Below are positions 29,004 to 38,219 of a DNA stretch of 64,000 nt, piece by piece. The first letter of the stretch is position 1; the number at the start of each line of letters is the position of its first letter. Below the pieces are notes generated by a model. The model made no database searches. It was not told the origin of the DNA and worked only from the letters and a program-made list of their open reading frames with translations. The stretch is taken from the NCBI RefSeq assembly GCF_003955735.1, contig NZ_CP034464.1, positions 62,001-126,000 of the forward strand. Direction: 5' to 3'. The position numbers and the translations under genes are program-made. The stretch comes from Undibacterium parvum (GTDB lineage: Bacteria; Pseudomonadota; Gammaproteobacteria; Burkholderiales; Burkholderiaceae_D).

Positions 29004-29024
29004 ATTTTAAAGTTACTTTAAAAT
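29004..29024 (-). terminator. AT-rich hairpin followed by a T tract, possible terminator of a short leader RNA
   Basis: ATTTTAAAGT and ACTTTAAAAT form a perfect inverted repeat around one base. Only the minus strand has a T tract after it (TTTTTCTTGTTTT), so the direction matches transcripts from the FliA-like boxes. The stem is weak (two G-C pairs). Confidence 0.4.
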
Positions 29025-29073
29025 CATGGACTTAAAATTAAAAAGTATTCAATCATCTCAAGCTACACAAACA

Positions 29074-29100
29074 TTAACGACAGCAAAAGTGAAAACTTTA
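29074..29100 (-). promoter_or_regulatory. Proximal FliA (sigma-28) type promoter
   Basis: The minus strand reads TAAAGTTT (29100-29093), 11 nt, GTCGTTAA (29081-29074). The -35 is a full match to the enterobacterial consensus, the spacing is exact and the -10 matches 6 of 8. It points towards flhD; the expected start is near 29067. Confidence 0.55.
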
Positions 29101-29143
29101 GGGTAAATCGAAAAAATATTTAATTTAATTTTTCTTAGTTTAT

Positions 29144-29170
29144 TTAACGGTCGAAAATCGAAAAACTTTA
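29144..29170 (-). promoter_or_regulatory. Distal FliA (sigma-28) type promoter
   Basis: The minus strand reads TAAAGTTT (29170-29163), 11 nt, ACCGTTAA (29151-29144), exactly 70 bp upstream of the proximal box and equally well matched. Both are preceded by CC. Confidence 0.55.
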
Positions 29171-29206
29171 GGCAAAAGTGATGTTTTTTTGAGAAATAGC
29201 AAAATC

Positions 29207-29239
29207 AGCGATGCAGTTCGAATATCTGATCGCTTTTTT
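29207..29239 (+). terminator. Plus-strand terminator-like hairpin
   Basis: AGCGAT/ATCGCT with inner CAG/CTG and one bulged G, followed by TTTTTT. No plus-strand gene is evident upstream, so its role is unclear; on the minus strand it could act weakly downstream of dnaQ. Confidence 0.35.
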
Positions 29240-29380
29240 GTGTATTTAAAAGAAGGATTTGGGAAGGCAAAAAAGATCTACGGCAAAAAGACTCACCGAA
29301 ATAGTGAGCGCCATAACGCCTGGATTACTGCTCTACACAAAGGTTAAGGAGAATGAAATGCGCCCCAACCTCTCAATTAC

Positions 29381-30085
29381 TTAGATTTGATTCCATATGC
29401 TTTTGCCACGAACATCCTTATCCAAGCCGGTTAGCAGCAGCTCATGCTCAGTCATCTCAGACTCTTCAGCCAAACAAAGCAATACATCATGCATAGGAAG
29501 ATCTATCAGCACATCAGTAAGTACTGGTGCAACCTCCTCTTCTTGTATTTCGATAGAAAAGCTATTTTGCCCACGGGACATCGCCAAAAACACATCGGCC
29601 AATAATTCGGCATCCAATAATGCACCGTGTAATTTCCGGTGAGAATTGGAAATTTCATATCTATCACACAATGAATCTAAAGAATTGCGCTTACCTGGGT
29701 GCAGTTCTTTTGCCTGAACCAAGGTGTCTGTGATTTGTTCAACAAACTCAGGGAATAAAGGCATTCCCAAAAGTGTTAATTCAGCATTTAGAAAGCCGAC
29801 GTCAAACGGTGCGTTATGAATAACAATTTCCGCGCCTTGAACATACTCCAAAAATTCCTTTGAGATTTCAGCAAATTTTGGTTTATCACGCAAAAACTCT
29901 GTCGTTAATCCATGAACAGCCAATGCGCCCTCTTCAGAATCACGCTCAGGATTAATGTAACAATGAAAATTATTGCCGGTTAATTTACGGTCAATTAATT
30001 CGACGCAACCAATTTCTATTACTCTATCACCACCTCTGGCGTTCAATCCCGTGGTTTCCGTGTCTAAAACAATTTGTCTTTTCAT
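29381..30085 (-). CDS. dnaQ: DNA polymerase III epsilon subunit (3'-5' exonuclease)
   Basis: 234 residues, DEDDh exonuclease. Exo I is LDTETTGLN (D8, E10), Exo II is in VIHNAPFDVGFLN, and the Exo III His-Asp pair is in HRKLHGALLDAELLADVFL. A short C-terminal segment would bind the polymerase alpha subunit. Epsilon proofreads replication errors. The neighbour is tilS, 47 bp upstream; rnhA, its frequent partner, is not next to it here. Confidence 0.93.
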   Translation of the reverse strand: MKRQIVLDTETTGLNARGGDRVIEIGCVELIDRKLTGNNFHCYINPERDSEEGALAVHGLTTEFLRDKPKFAEISKEFLEYVQGAEIVIHNAPFDVGFLNAELTLLGMPLFPEFVEQITDTLVQAKELHPGKRNSLDSLCDRYEISNSHRKLHGALLDAELLADVFLAMSRGQNSFSIEIQEEEVAPVLTDVLIDLPMHDVLLCLAEESEMTEHELLLTGLDKDVRGKSIWNQI

Positions 30086-30132
30086 TACAGATATCCTTAT
30101 CTACCAACTAAGACAGCGTTATTGCCTTAACA

Positions 30133-31524
30133 TTAATCCGCTTGCCATCTGAAATTTATCAAATTTTCACTATCCAATTGGAAAAGTTCCGAATGCGTGC
30201 CGACCTTGGCCGCATGTAACAATTTACCATTGACATACAAAAATGGTAATCGCTGCCTTTGCCAAAATGGTATTTTTAGTGTTTGAAAATGGCTCTTAAT
30301 ATCGCGTGTGGATCGGTTTGCGGCAAGCTTTAAGCGCTCTCCGCCTTCGCGTCCGCGCAAACAAAGCTTTTGCTGCATCAACCAGTCTTTATCAACGCCG
30401 TATCTTGCCTCTTCAAAATGCATAGTTCCTGAAAAATCCGCGAAATAAATCGCTGCTTCACCATTCCATATGAATTCTTTGGGTGCGACTAACTCATCAC
30501 CTGTGGGCAAGGCTGACGCATAAATTCTATCTTTATAACGATGAACACCCAATTTATCATGATGGATAGTAATCTTTGCATCATGCCTAGCGTCAAAAAG
30601 TTGATGGCGCATTTCAGCTAATCGTGCGGTCGATGGCATACGCACACCCAAGGTAGAAAACCAATACCTCATTAAATTCTCTATCCTGTCGATACTAAGC
30701 AGTCGCATTTTTTCGATTTGCAAAGCATCATCTATCAGGCATGCTGCCATATCGATCTGCGCAAGTTCATTCAACAAGCGGCCGGCCGTTTGCACATGCC
30801 TGGCACTTCTGGCTAACCTAGTCGTATAACCTAGCGAAATTTTTGACAGAACAGGCATGACCTGTTGTCGTAATGCATTTCTAGCGTATCGACAATCAAA
30901 ATTCGATTCATCCACAACGTAACTAATTTCATACGATGTAGCAAAGTCTAATAACATCTCTTTGCTCAGACCCAGAAGTGGTCTGGCAATGAGCAGATCT
31001 TTATTCAAAAGCAGTGCCGGTGCATAATTAAACAAATCCATGCCGGACAGCCCAGAAACACCGGAGCCACGCAATAGTTGTAGCAGAAGCGTCTCAGCCT
31101 GATCATCTTGATGATGGGCAGTCAGCAATAACGAAGTCTTAAATTGCGCACACAAGCCGCCTAATGCACGATAACGTTCGGCTCTGGCCGTAGCCTCAAT
31201 TCCTTCGGGACTATTAAGATCAATGTGAACTTTTACCGAAGAAAAGACAACTCCAATTTTTTCACAAGTAGATTGACAATGCGCAAGCCATTCATCCGCA
31301 TTTTGACTCAAGCCATGATGTACATGAAAAGCAAAAATTGGAATCTGTTTTTCTCTGCAAAAACTAGCTGCGAGCGAGAGTAGAACTGCAGAATCAAGCC
31401 CGCCACTATATGCAATTGCGATTCCGCGCTGCACAGCATCTGGGGCTTGTTCTGAGATGATCGACGATATTACTTCTTCAAAGCGCTGCTTGAGCGCCTT
31501 ATCACTGGGGTTCACGGACTTCAT
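30133..31524 (-). CDS. tilS: tRNA(Ile)-lysidine synthetase
   Basis: 463 residues. The PP-loop ATP site is [12 protein letters not shown] (residues 40-45 SGGLDS), followed by [19 protein letters not shown]. The central tRNA-binding and C-terminal TilS domains ([21 protein letters not shown]) are present. The enzyme adds lysine to C34 of tRNA-Ile(CAU) so that it reads AUA. It overlaps accA by 4 bp, indicating translational coupling. Confidence 0.95.
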   Translation of the reverse strand: MKSVNPSDKALKQRFEEVISSIISEQAPDAVQRGIAIAYSGGLDSAVLLSLAASFCREKQIPIFAFHVHHGLSQNADEWLAHCQSTCEKIGVVFSSVKVHIDLNSPEGIEATARAERYRALGGLCAQFKTSLLLTAHHQDDQAETLLLQLLRGSGVSGLSGMDLFNYAPALLLNKDLLIARPLLGLSKEMLLDFATSYEISYVVDESNFDCRYARNALRQQVMPVLSKISLGYTTRLARSARHVQTAGRLLNELAQIDMAACLIDDALQIEKMRLLSIDRIENLMRYWFSTLGVRMPSTARLAEMRHQLFDARHDAKITIHHDKLGVHRYKDRIYASALPTGDELVAPKEFIWNGEAAIYFADFSGTMHFEEARYGVDKDWLMQQKLCLRGREGGERLKLAANRSTRDIKSHFQTLKIPFWQRQRLPFLYVNGKLLHAAKVGTHSELFQLDSENLINFRWQAD

Positions 31525-32495
31525 TCAGACGATTTTGTTTCCTTGAATTTACCGTAAGTCATTAACTTTTCATGGCGAGCATTCAGCAAATCCTTAGTCT
31601 TCACACCTTGAAATTGACGCAAGGTGTCAGCCAAAGCACGCTTCACCAATGCGCACATTTGCTTAGGGTCGCGATGTGCGCCACCCAAAGGCTCGTTAAT
31701 AATCTTATCGATTAAACCCATTGCTTTCAATCGATGCGCAGTTAAGCCTAAAGCCTCCGCCGCATCCGATGCGCGATCAGAGGTTTTCCATAAGATCGAT
31801 GCGCAACCCTCTGGGGAAATAACTGAGTAAGTTGCATACTGCAGCATCAATACAGCGTCACCAACTGCGAGTGCCAACGCACCACCGGAACCACCCTCTC
31901 CAATAATGGTCGCAATTAAAGGCACTTTAAGTTCAGCCATCACATAAAGATTATGTCCAATCGCCTCAGACTGGCCACGCTCTTCTGCATCGATACCTGG
32001 CCAAGCACCAGTAGTGTCGACAAAAGTAAACACAGGGATGTTAAATTTTTCCGCCAGCTTCATCAGGCGCATTGCCTTACGATAACCTTCAGGCTTAGGC
32101 ATGCCAAAATTGCGCAATGCGCGCTCTTTGGTGTCACGTCCTTTTTGGTGCCCGATAACCATGCAGGCTTGACCATTAAAGCGCGCCAGTCCACCCACGA
32201 TTGCTAAATCATCGGCAAAACTACGATCGCCATGCAATTCATGAAAATCAGTAAAGATCTGATTCACATAGTCCAGTGTATATGGGCGCTGGGGATGACG
32301 TGAAATCTGCGAAACTTGCCAAGGCGTTAATTTTGCGTAAATATCCTTGGTCAGCATTTGGCTTTTCTGGGAAAGCCTATCAATCTCCTCAGAGATATCG
32401 ACTGCTGAGTCATCTTGCACAAAGCGAAGTTCTTCAATTTTTGTTTCTAGTTCTGAGATTGATTGCTCAAATCCTAGGAATGTCGTTTTAGACAT
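31521..32495 (-). CDS. accA: Acetyl-CoA carboxylase carboxyltransferase alpha subunit
   Basis: 324 residues, standard length. Conserved blocks include [20 protein letters not shown], the oxyanion-type [15 protein letters not shown], and [15 protein letters not shown]. With AccD it transfers CO2 from biotin to acetyl-CoA in fatty acid synthesis. GGAGG lies upstream of the ATG. Confidence 0.96.
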   Translation of the reverse strand: MSKTTFLGFEQSISELETKIEELRFVQDDSAVDISEEIDRLSQKSQMLTKDIYAKLTPWQVSQISRHPQRPYTLDYVNQIFTDFHELHGDRSFADDLAIVGGLARFNGQACMVIGHQKGRDTKERALRNFGMPKPEGYRKAMRLMKLAEKFNIPVFTFVDTTGAWPGIDAEERGQSEAIGHNLYVMAELKVPLIATIIGEGGSGGALALAVGDAVLMLQYATYSVISPEGCASILWKTSDRASDAAEALGLTAHRLKAMGLIDKIINEPLGGAHRDPKQMCALVKRALADTLRQFQGVKTKDLLNARHEKLMTYGKFKETKSSE

Positions 32496-32548
32496 CGTGC
32501 CTCCTTCAAATTCAACACGAGTTAAAAAAATGGTTAACTAATTACCAA

Positions 32549-33196
32549 CTAAGTTGCAACTGGATCAAGACTGCGCCATAAATACCAGGTAGCGACGGTG
32601 CGCCACGGCTCCCAGTTTGCGGCGACTTCTCTTATGTCACTGCGTGATACTGGTTCACCGGAGAAATAGTTAAGACTAATTCCCTTCAGCAAACTAGGAT
32701 CATCCAGAGGTAAAATATTCGGCCTTAGCAAATTAAAGATTAAAAACATTTCGGCAGTCCAGCGGCCTATACCTCTAATTTGCATCAATTCAGCGATCAC
32801 ATTTTCATCTGTCATCTCCGCCCACTTGTCCACGTGCAGTCTTTTTTCTTTGAAATGTTCTGCAAGATCGAGAATATACTCTATTTTTCTCTTGGAAAGT
32901 CCACAAGCTGCGAGTTTCTCCGCGCCAGCTTTATTTACTTGCAAGGGAGTCGACTTTGGGCAAACCTCTAAAAATTTCTGCCAAAGCAGGTTGGCGGACT
33001 CTGCAGAAAGTTGCTGCGCTACGATAGATCGCGTTAATGTGGTAAACGGATCATCGTGCGCAACCAAATACAAATCGCCAAACTGAGGGATAAGTTTGCG
33101 CATGATACGGTCACGCTTCATTAATTCACTTTTAGCATTTTCCCAATATTCTGGAAGATGTGGCTTATCTGCTGGTAATCTCAAAACATTTTCCAT
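32549..33196 (-). CDS. AlkA-like DNA-3-methyladenine glycosylase (HhH-GPD)
   Basis: 215 residues. The helix-hairpin-helix is MQIRGIGRWTAEMF (about 138-151), and the catalytic Asp lies in ILPLDDPSL (D165/D166), comparable with AlkA D238. The N-terminal AlkA beta domain is missing, as in the short AlkA-like proteins of this order. It removes alkylated bases. It starts a unit with accA and tilS 53 bp away, an arrangement common in Burkholderiales. Confidence 0.88.
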   Translation of the reverse strand: MENVLRLPADKPHLPEYWENAKSELMKRDRIMRKLIPQFGDLYLVAHDDPFTTLTRSIVAQQLSAESANLLWQKFLEVCPKSTPLQVNKAGAEKLAACGLSKRKIEYILDLAEHFKEKRLHVDKWAEMTDENVIAELMQIRGIGRWTAEMFLIFNLLRPNILPLDDPSLLKGISLNYFSGEPVSRSDIREVAANWEPWRTVATWYLWRSLDPVAT

Positions 33197-33602
33197 TCTA
33201 GTAATACCCTACGCCATTCGGTTACGCCGCCAGTTTCATCCTCAAGAAGCGCGCTTCCGATAGCTACGTATTTTGAATTTGATGAGATTTTGCAAATATT
33301 ATCTTCTTTGCTTCCGATCTAAGCTGAATTTTAGCGTCTATTTGTGTTGCATCTACACAATCCAACAAGAAGTTTCACATTCTGATCGAATTAATAAGAG
33401 AAGTCATCATCGCAATTGCAATATCACTGCAAAAAAATTAATTTCATTTGGAGCTAGATTTTCAGGCTTAGACTTCACTAGCGCAAGCAAAAAAATGCAT
33501 CTCCATCAAGCCTTGTGAAATTGGTTTTAGTCAACTCTTTTCTTATTGTTCATAAGTAAAAGAACTAAAGCATATCAAAAACCCAAAATTCACACATATT
33601 TG

Positions 33603-33631
33603 TTAAGATGTCGCACTATATTCAGTATAAC
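33603..33631 (+). promoter_or_regulatory. Probable sigma-70 promoter of the TPR/YkuD/ppi operon
   Basis: TTAAGA (33603-33608), 17 nt, TATAAC (33626-33631). It starts transcription about 23 nt before ATG 33661. The rest of the 33197-33660 gap shows no gene I can support. Confidence 0.5.
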
Positions 33632-33660
33632 ATCGCTGCCTAGTGTTCTTCTGTTCTCAA

Positions 33661-34746
33661 ATGAAACCAAGTCAATTTACTATGCGCCATCTCTTAAAAA
33701 GTGTTTTTGCACTTTCAGTAGTGTCCTTCGCCCTTCTTCCAACCCCTAGCTTTGCCGATGATGCCAGTGATGCGGGTAAACTATTAAGGGCTGGCCAATT
33801 GCCTGAAGCGATGCAGAAAGTCGACGCTGTATTGGCTCAGCGTCCCAAAGATGCACAAATGCGCTTTCTCAAAGGCTTGATACTGGCTGAGCAGAATAAA
33901 AATGCCGAGGCCATTACTATCTTTACTAAACTAACTGATGACTACCCTGAGCTGCCAGAGCCATATAATAATTTGGCGGTACTGTATGCATCTAGTGGTC
34001 AATACGATAAAGCGCGCACCGCTTTAGAAATGGCGATAAGAACTAATCCCACCTACGGCACTGCACATGAAAATTTGGGCGACATCTACGCCAAGCTTGC
34101 CAGCCAAGCCTACGACAAAGCACTGCAATTAGATTCTGCAAACTCTGGCGCCAAATTGAAACTTACTTTAGTGAAAAGTTTAATTGGTAACACCACTGGC
34201 GGCAGCAATCCAAAAACAGCGATGCCTGCGGCCACAGTCGCACCTCAAGTGGTCAATCAAAACTCTGTGAGCAAACCAACAGCGTTGCCCGCCACGGTGG
34301 CCAAAGCTGAACCTGCGCCAGCTAAAATTGCCGCACTCAAGGTAGAGCCAGCTGCGCCTAAAGTGGAAACTAAACCAGTTGCAAAAGTGGCCGCTGCTAC
34401 AAACACCGATCAAAGCGACATACTAAAGGCCACCGAAGACTGGGCAAAAGCCTGGAGCAGCAAAGATACCAACGCTTATCTAGCGCATTACGCGAAAGAC
34501 TTCCAAACGCCTAAAAATGAATCCCGCAAAGCGTGGGCAGAAGAGCGCCGCGCCCGCATTGAAGGCAAGGGTCGCATCAATGTCAAAATAGAGACGCCAA
34601 AAGTGACCGTTGATGGGCATACGGCCAGCGTTAAATTTCGCCAGATTTATAGCTCGGACCAACTCACCGCCAACAGCCGAAAATCTTTAGAGATGGTTAA
34701 GCAAGATGGCAAGTGGCTCATCAAGGCAGAGCGCACGGGTAGCTGA
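33661..34746 (+). CDS. Secreted TPR protein with C-terminal NTF2-like domain
   Basis: About 361 residues from ATG 33661; ATG 33682 and GTG 33643 are in-frame alternatives and none has a clear ribosome site. The signal peptide is MRHLLKSVFALSVVSFALLP ending TPSFA. TPR units occupy about 35-170 (AGQLPEAMQKVDAVLAQRPK, LPEPYNNLAVLYASSGQYDK). A Lys/Ala/Pro-rich linker follows, then an NTF2/SnoaL-like domain (from DWAKAWSSKDTNAYLAHYAK). The final domain resembles that of the next gene, whose ATG overlaps this stop by 1 bp. The role is probably in the periplasm with the cell-wall enzyme (inference). Confidence 0.8.
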   Translation: MKPSQFTMRHLLKSVFALSVVSFALLPTPSFADDASDAGKLLRAGQLPEAMQKVDAVLAQRPKDAQMRFLKGLILAEQNKNAEAITIFTKLTDDYPELPEPYNNLAVLYASSGQYDKARTALEMAIRTNPTYGTAHENLGDIYAKLASQAYDKALQLDSANSGAKLKLTLVKSLIGNTTGGSNPKTAMPAATVAPQVVNQNSVSKPTALPATVAKAEPAPAKIAALKVEPAAPKVETKPVAKVAAATNTDQSDILKATEDWAKAWSSKDTNAYLAHYAKDFQTPKNESRKAWAEERRARIEGKGRINVKIETPKVTVDGHTASVKFRQIYSSDQLTANSRKSLEMVKQDGKWLIKAERTGS

Positions 34747-36014
34747 TGTTTCGTTTCGCATTAAATTTACCGCCTACACTTTGGTCGGCTGGAAAAACTT
34801 TTTTTTATTACAGTATTTTTTTAACGGCGACAGCAATGCTTGCATTGCCGCTAGCTGTGTACGCAAAAAAAGTGACTGACAGGGAAACACCCTCCGAGCT
34901 TAGCCAACCACTGCCAAATCCCGAAGCCCTGCTGATTGAGGTCTATCAGAGTCTGGGGGCTAGCAATCTGCACAAAGCGCAGCAAAAGATTGATGAATTA
35001 ATCTTAGCCTATCCGCATTTTCAGCTGGCGCATTTAATTCGCGGCGACTTACTGCTGATGCATACGCGCCCCGTGAGTAGTTTTGGGGCGGCCCAAAATG
35101 CCACGCCAGACAAGCTGAAAGATTTTCGCGACGAAGCCAGTGCCAGACTGAGAGCGATACGCGAAAAACCTGATCCTGACCTGATACCACGCAGTATTCT
35201 GCAGCTCAGAGATGATCAGAAGCAAGCACTGGTGGTCGATGCCAAACGTTCACGCATCTATGTGTATGAGCATACGGCTGGCCAACTAAAACTGGTCAGC
35301 GACTATTACATTAGCCAGGGCAAGCTTGGCATGAATAAGTTTAAAGAGGGTGATCAAAGAACCCCGACTGGCGTGTACTACATTACCAGTCGACTCGCTG
35401 GTGCCAAACTGCCCGATTTTTACGGGCCTGGTGCGCTGCCGCTTAACTATCCTAATGAATGGGATAAACTCAATGGTCGCAGCGGTTCAGGAATTTGGTT
35501 GCATGGCGTACCATCCGATAATTTTAGCCGTGCCCCATTGGCCTCGGATGGTTGTGTCGTACTAACCAACCCGGATTTTCTGAAAGTGGCGGCTAGCATC
35601 GACATAGGTAAAACCCCGGTCATCATTAGTGAACAGGTAGAATTCGTCAACCGGACTAAGTGGAATGCAGACAAGCAAATTGCCAGCAAACTGCTCGAAG
35701 ATTGGCGTATCGACCTTGAAAGTTTGAGTGCGAATCGTTTGCTGGCTAACTACTCGCGTAACTTCAAAAACCTGCAAGGCGAAAATCTCAACACATGGTT
35801 CCCCAAGCAACAACAAGCTTGGGATGGTGCCCGCGAAATTTCGATAAAATTGCGCGATGTTACCCAGTTTCGCTATCCGGCAAAAGAAGAAATTATTGTC
35901 AGTACCTTTACTCAAGACACGCTAATCGGCAAGACTAAAACCAGTTTTCGCAAACGCCAATACTGGATCAAGGAAGCGTCTAAATGGCGCATTATTTATG
36001 AAGCTCTGGTTTAA
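34746..36014 (+). CDS. YkuD (L,D-transpeptidase/carboxypeptidase) with NTF2-like domain, Csd6/Pgp2 architecture
   Basis: 422 residues. A membrane/signal segment (about 18-40) is followed by a helical N-terminal region (55-150), the YkuD catalytic domain (about 158-295) with H253 in GIWLHGVPSDNF and the nucleophile C270 in ASDGCVVL, and an NTF2-like domain (about 310-422). The usual R after GC is replaced by V-V-L. The three-part layout matches Csd6 of Helicobacter and Pgp2 of Campylobacter, which trim tetrapeptides and set helical cell shape. Transpeptidase or carboxypeptidase activity cannot be told apart from sequence. Confidence 0.8.
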   Translation: MFRFALNLPPTLWSAGKTFFYYSIFLTATAMLALPLAVYAKKVTDRETPSELSQPLPNPEALLIEVYQSLGASNLHKAQQKIDELILAYPHFQLAHLIRGDLLLMHTRPVSSFGAAQNATPDKLKDFRDEASARLRAIREKPDPDLIPRSILQLRDDQKQALVVDAKRSRIYVYEHTAGQLKLVSDYYISQGKLGMNKFKEGDQRTPTGVYYITSRLAGAKLPDFYGPGALPLNYPNEWDKLNGRSGSGIWLHGVPSDNFSRAPLASDGCVVLTNPDFLKVAASIDIGKTPVIISEQVEFVNRTKWNADKQIASKLLEDWRIDLESLSANRLLANYSRNFKNLQGENLNTWFPKQQQAWDGAREISIKLRDVTQFRYPAKEEIIVSTFTQDTLIGKTKTSFRKRQYWIKEASKWRIIYEALV

Positions 36015-36029
36015 TTAATGAGGTCAATT

Positions 36030-36698
36030 ATGTTTTCTTTCAAACGTCGTCGCTTTACTAAACTGTTTGCAGCTTCAATTTTAGCTTTGAATACTCAGCT
36101 CGCCATGAGCGAGGCTTTGACCAATGTGGCGATCAAAACTTCTATGGGCGAAATCGTACTTGAGCTGTACCCAGAGCGCGCACCGAAGACGGTAGAAAAC
36201 TTTCTGCGTTACGTCAAGGCAGGACATTACAGCAATACTATCTTCCACCGTGTCATCGATAATTTCATGATACAGGGCGGTGGCTTTGATAAAAAAATGC
36301 AGGAAAAATCGACTGGCAAACCAATCGCACTGGAAGCGCGCTATGCCTTGGATCACGACTTAAAAAATGAGCCAGGTACGATAGCGATGGCGCGTACCAA
36401 TGATCCAAATTCTGCGACCGCGCAATTCTTCATTAACGTCAACGATAATGACTTTTTGAATCATCAAATTCTGCCCGAAGGCGACCCGGTGGAATACTCC
36501 AGACGCGGTGAAATGATCAAGTCTAGCCGCGCACAAGCGCTGAACGCAACCGCTGGTTACACGCCATTTGGTAAAGTCATCAAAGGCATGGACGTAGTCG
36601 AGAAAATCAAGGTGGTGCGCACCAACGGCAACAGCGGCATGATGCCGAACGTGCCTCTGGAAACCGTCACGATAGAGTCGATCAAAGTCATTAAGTAA
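36030..36698 (+). CDS. ppiA: Periplasmic cyclophilin-type peptidyl-prolyl isomerase
   Basis: 222 residues from ATG 36030, which has GAGG six bases upstream; ATG 36018 is weaker. A signal peptide (to about MSEA, 30) precedes the cyclophilin domain with [19 protein letters not shown] and ATAQFFINVNDNDFLN. It accelerates proline isomerisation of envelope proteins. The gene follows the YkuD enzyme by 15 bp. The trailing ppiB encodes the cytoplasmic counterpart. Confidence 0.9.
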   Translation: MFSFKRRRFTKLFAASILALNTQLAMSEALTNVAIKTSMGEIVLELYPERAPKTVENFLRYVKAGHYSNTIFHRVIDNFMIQGGGFDKKMQEKSTGKPIALEARYALDHDLKNEPGTIAMARTNDPNSATAQFFINVNDNDFLNHQILPEGDPVEYSRRGEMIKSSRAQALNATAGYTPFGKVIKGMDVVEKIKVVRTNGNSGMMPNVPLETVTIESIKVIK

Positions 36699-36803
36699 TT
36701 TATTCGTGCGCGATCGTAAGTAATCGTACGTAATCGTTCGCAATATTCCGCAATATTATGCAGCTTTAACTATTAGCCAACTAAACTTCACGCAAGGATC
36801 ATC

Positions 36804-37292
36804 ATGGCCGTCATTTTATCCACGAGCATGGGCAATATCACGATAGAACTCGATGCAGAGAAAGCACCGCAGACCGTTGCTAATTTCATTTCTTACGTAG
36901 ACTCGGGTCATTACAATGGCACGATTTTCCATCGCGTCATTGATGGCTTCATGATACAAGGCGGCGGTTTTGAGCCTGGCATGAAACAGAAAGCCCACAA
37001 TGCACCGATACCCAATGAAGCCAACAACGGTTTAAAAAACACCCTGTATTCAGTCGCCATGGCACGCACCAGCGACCCACATTCGGCTTCAGCGCAATTT
37101 TTTATTAATATGACCGACAACAGCTTCCTTGATTACCCAGGTCAAGATGGTTGGGGCTACTGCGTGTTTGGCAAAGTCACTGCTGGCACTGAAGTGGTAG
37201 ACAAAATTAAGGGCGCGAAAACCACCCGTACCGGCATGTTTCAAGATGTCCCGGTCGAGAATATCGTGATAGAAACTGCGACGATAGTCTGA
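36804..37292 (+). CDS. ppiB: Cytoplasmic cyclophilin-type peptidyl-prolyl isomerase
   Basis: 162 residues with no signal peptide, typical of PpiB. The core motifs are [38 protein letters not shown] and [22 protein letters not shown] before the ATG is the ribosome site. The gene is a paralogue of ppiA directly upstream. Confidence 0.93.
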   Translation: MAVILSTSMGNITIELDAEKAPQTVANFISYVDSGHYNGTIFHRVIDGFMIQGGGFEPGMKQKAHNAPIPNEANNGLKNTLYSVAMARTSDPHSASAQFFINMTDNSFLDYPGQDGWGYCVFGKVTAGTEVVDKIKGAKTTRTGMFQDVPVENIVIETATIV

Positions 37293-37315
37293 TTTTTTTG
37301 CGCAGCTGAACTACA

Positions 37316-38134
37316 GTGAAGACCACCACCGCCCCGCAGGCGCCAGCAAAATTGCTTGCGCTGTTTGCTTCCGACATCCATCTCGATCCCGCGCTGCCAC
37401 GCACCACCAACTATTTTCTTAATTTCCTAAAACAGCAAGCGCCACTGGCCGAGCGTCTGTATTTGCTGGGGGATTTATTTGAATATTGGGCCGGCGATGA
37501 TGATATGGATGCGCCCTATCATCAGATGATCATTCAAGCTTTACGCGATCTCAGCGATGCCGGAACCGCGATTTTTTGGATCGCTGGCAATCGTGATTTT
37601 TTAGTCGGTAATGCGTTTGCTGACGCCACTGGCTGTCAGCTATTACCAGACCCAAGCCTGATTCATTTGGCTGGCCACACCATTGGCATCACGCATGGCG
37701 ATGCCTTGTGTACCGACGATGTGGGCTATATGCAATTCCGGAAAATGGTGAGGCAAAGCCAGTGGCAAGAGACATTTTTGCAGCAACCCTTGGCGCAAAG
37801 AAAAGCCATCATTGAAGGCATGCGCATCAACAGCAAGAGCGAACAAAAGTCGAAGAGCGCCGAGATCATGGATGCGCATCCAGATGCGATTAGCGCGCTG
37901 TTTAAGCAGCAGCAGGTAGCGATCATGATTCATGGCCATACGCATAGACCGGCGCGGCATCAGCACAGCGAAGGCCTGCGTTATGTCTTGCCCGATTGGG
38001 AGTGTGACGCCACAGCGCAAAATCTGCGCGGCGGCTGGCTAGCAATCGACCAAGACGGTCATTTTCTAGCGCACCTTGTGGATGGCAGCGACGATCTCTT
38101 ATTTACAGGAATAAAAGATACTCCCCCCGAGTAA
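37316..38134 (+). CDS. lpxH: UDP-2,3-diacylglucosamine diphosphatase LpxH
   Basis: 272 residues from GTG 37316; no in-frame ATG precedes the first motif. The calcineurin-like metal motifs are FASDIHLDP, LGDLFEYWAGDD, GNRDFLVG, THGDALCTDD and MIHGHTHRPARH. It cleaves UDP-diacylglucosamine to lipid X in lipid A synthesis at the inner membrane. It is longer than E. coli LpxH (240) through N- and C-terminal extensions. Confidence 0.92.
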   Translation: MKTTTAPQAPAKLLALFASDIHLDPALPRTTNYFLNFLKQQAPLAERLYLLGDLFEYWAGDDDMDAPYHQMIIQALRDLSDAGTAIFWIAGNRDFLVGNAFADATGCQLLPDPSLIHLAGHTIGITHGDALCTDDVGYMQFRKMVRQSQWQETFLQQPLAQRKAIIEGMRINSKSEQKSKSAEIMDAHPDAISALFKQQQVAIMIHGHTHRPARHQHSEGLRYVLPDWECDATAQNLRGGWLAIDQDGHFLAHLVDGSDDLLFTGIKDTPPE

Positions 38135-38198
38135 TTTTCAGACGCCCATATAGTATATGCGCGATTGACTAGATACTAATCAGTTTTTGGGGGAGTAT
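38118..38198. repeat. Inverted repeat across the lpxH 3' end
   Basis: ATACTCCCCC (38118-38127) and GGGGGAGTAT (38189-38198) are perfect complements separated by 61 bp. The first arm is inside the last codons of lpxH. It may help end or protect the transcript between the convergent lpxH and cysE genes. Confidence 0.4.
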
Positions 38199-38219
38199 AT
38201 TGCTAAATGAGCTTGCGGC

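Noticed and set aside
33273..33518. 81-codon plus-strand frame in the gap upstream of the TPR gene
   Set aside because: It starts and ends in AT-rich DNA, has no ribosome site and no recognisable composition.
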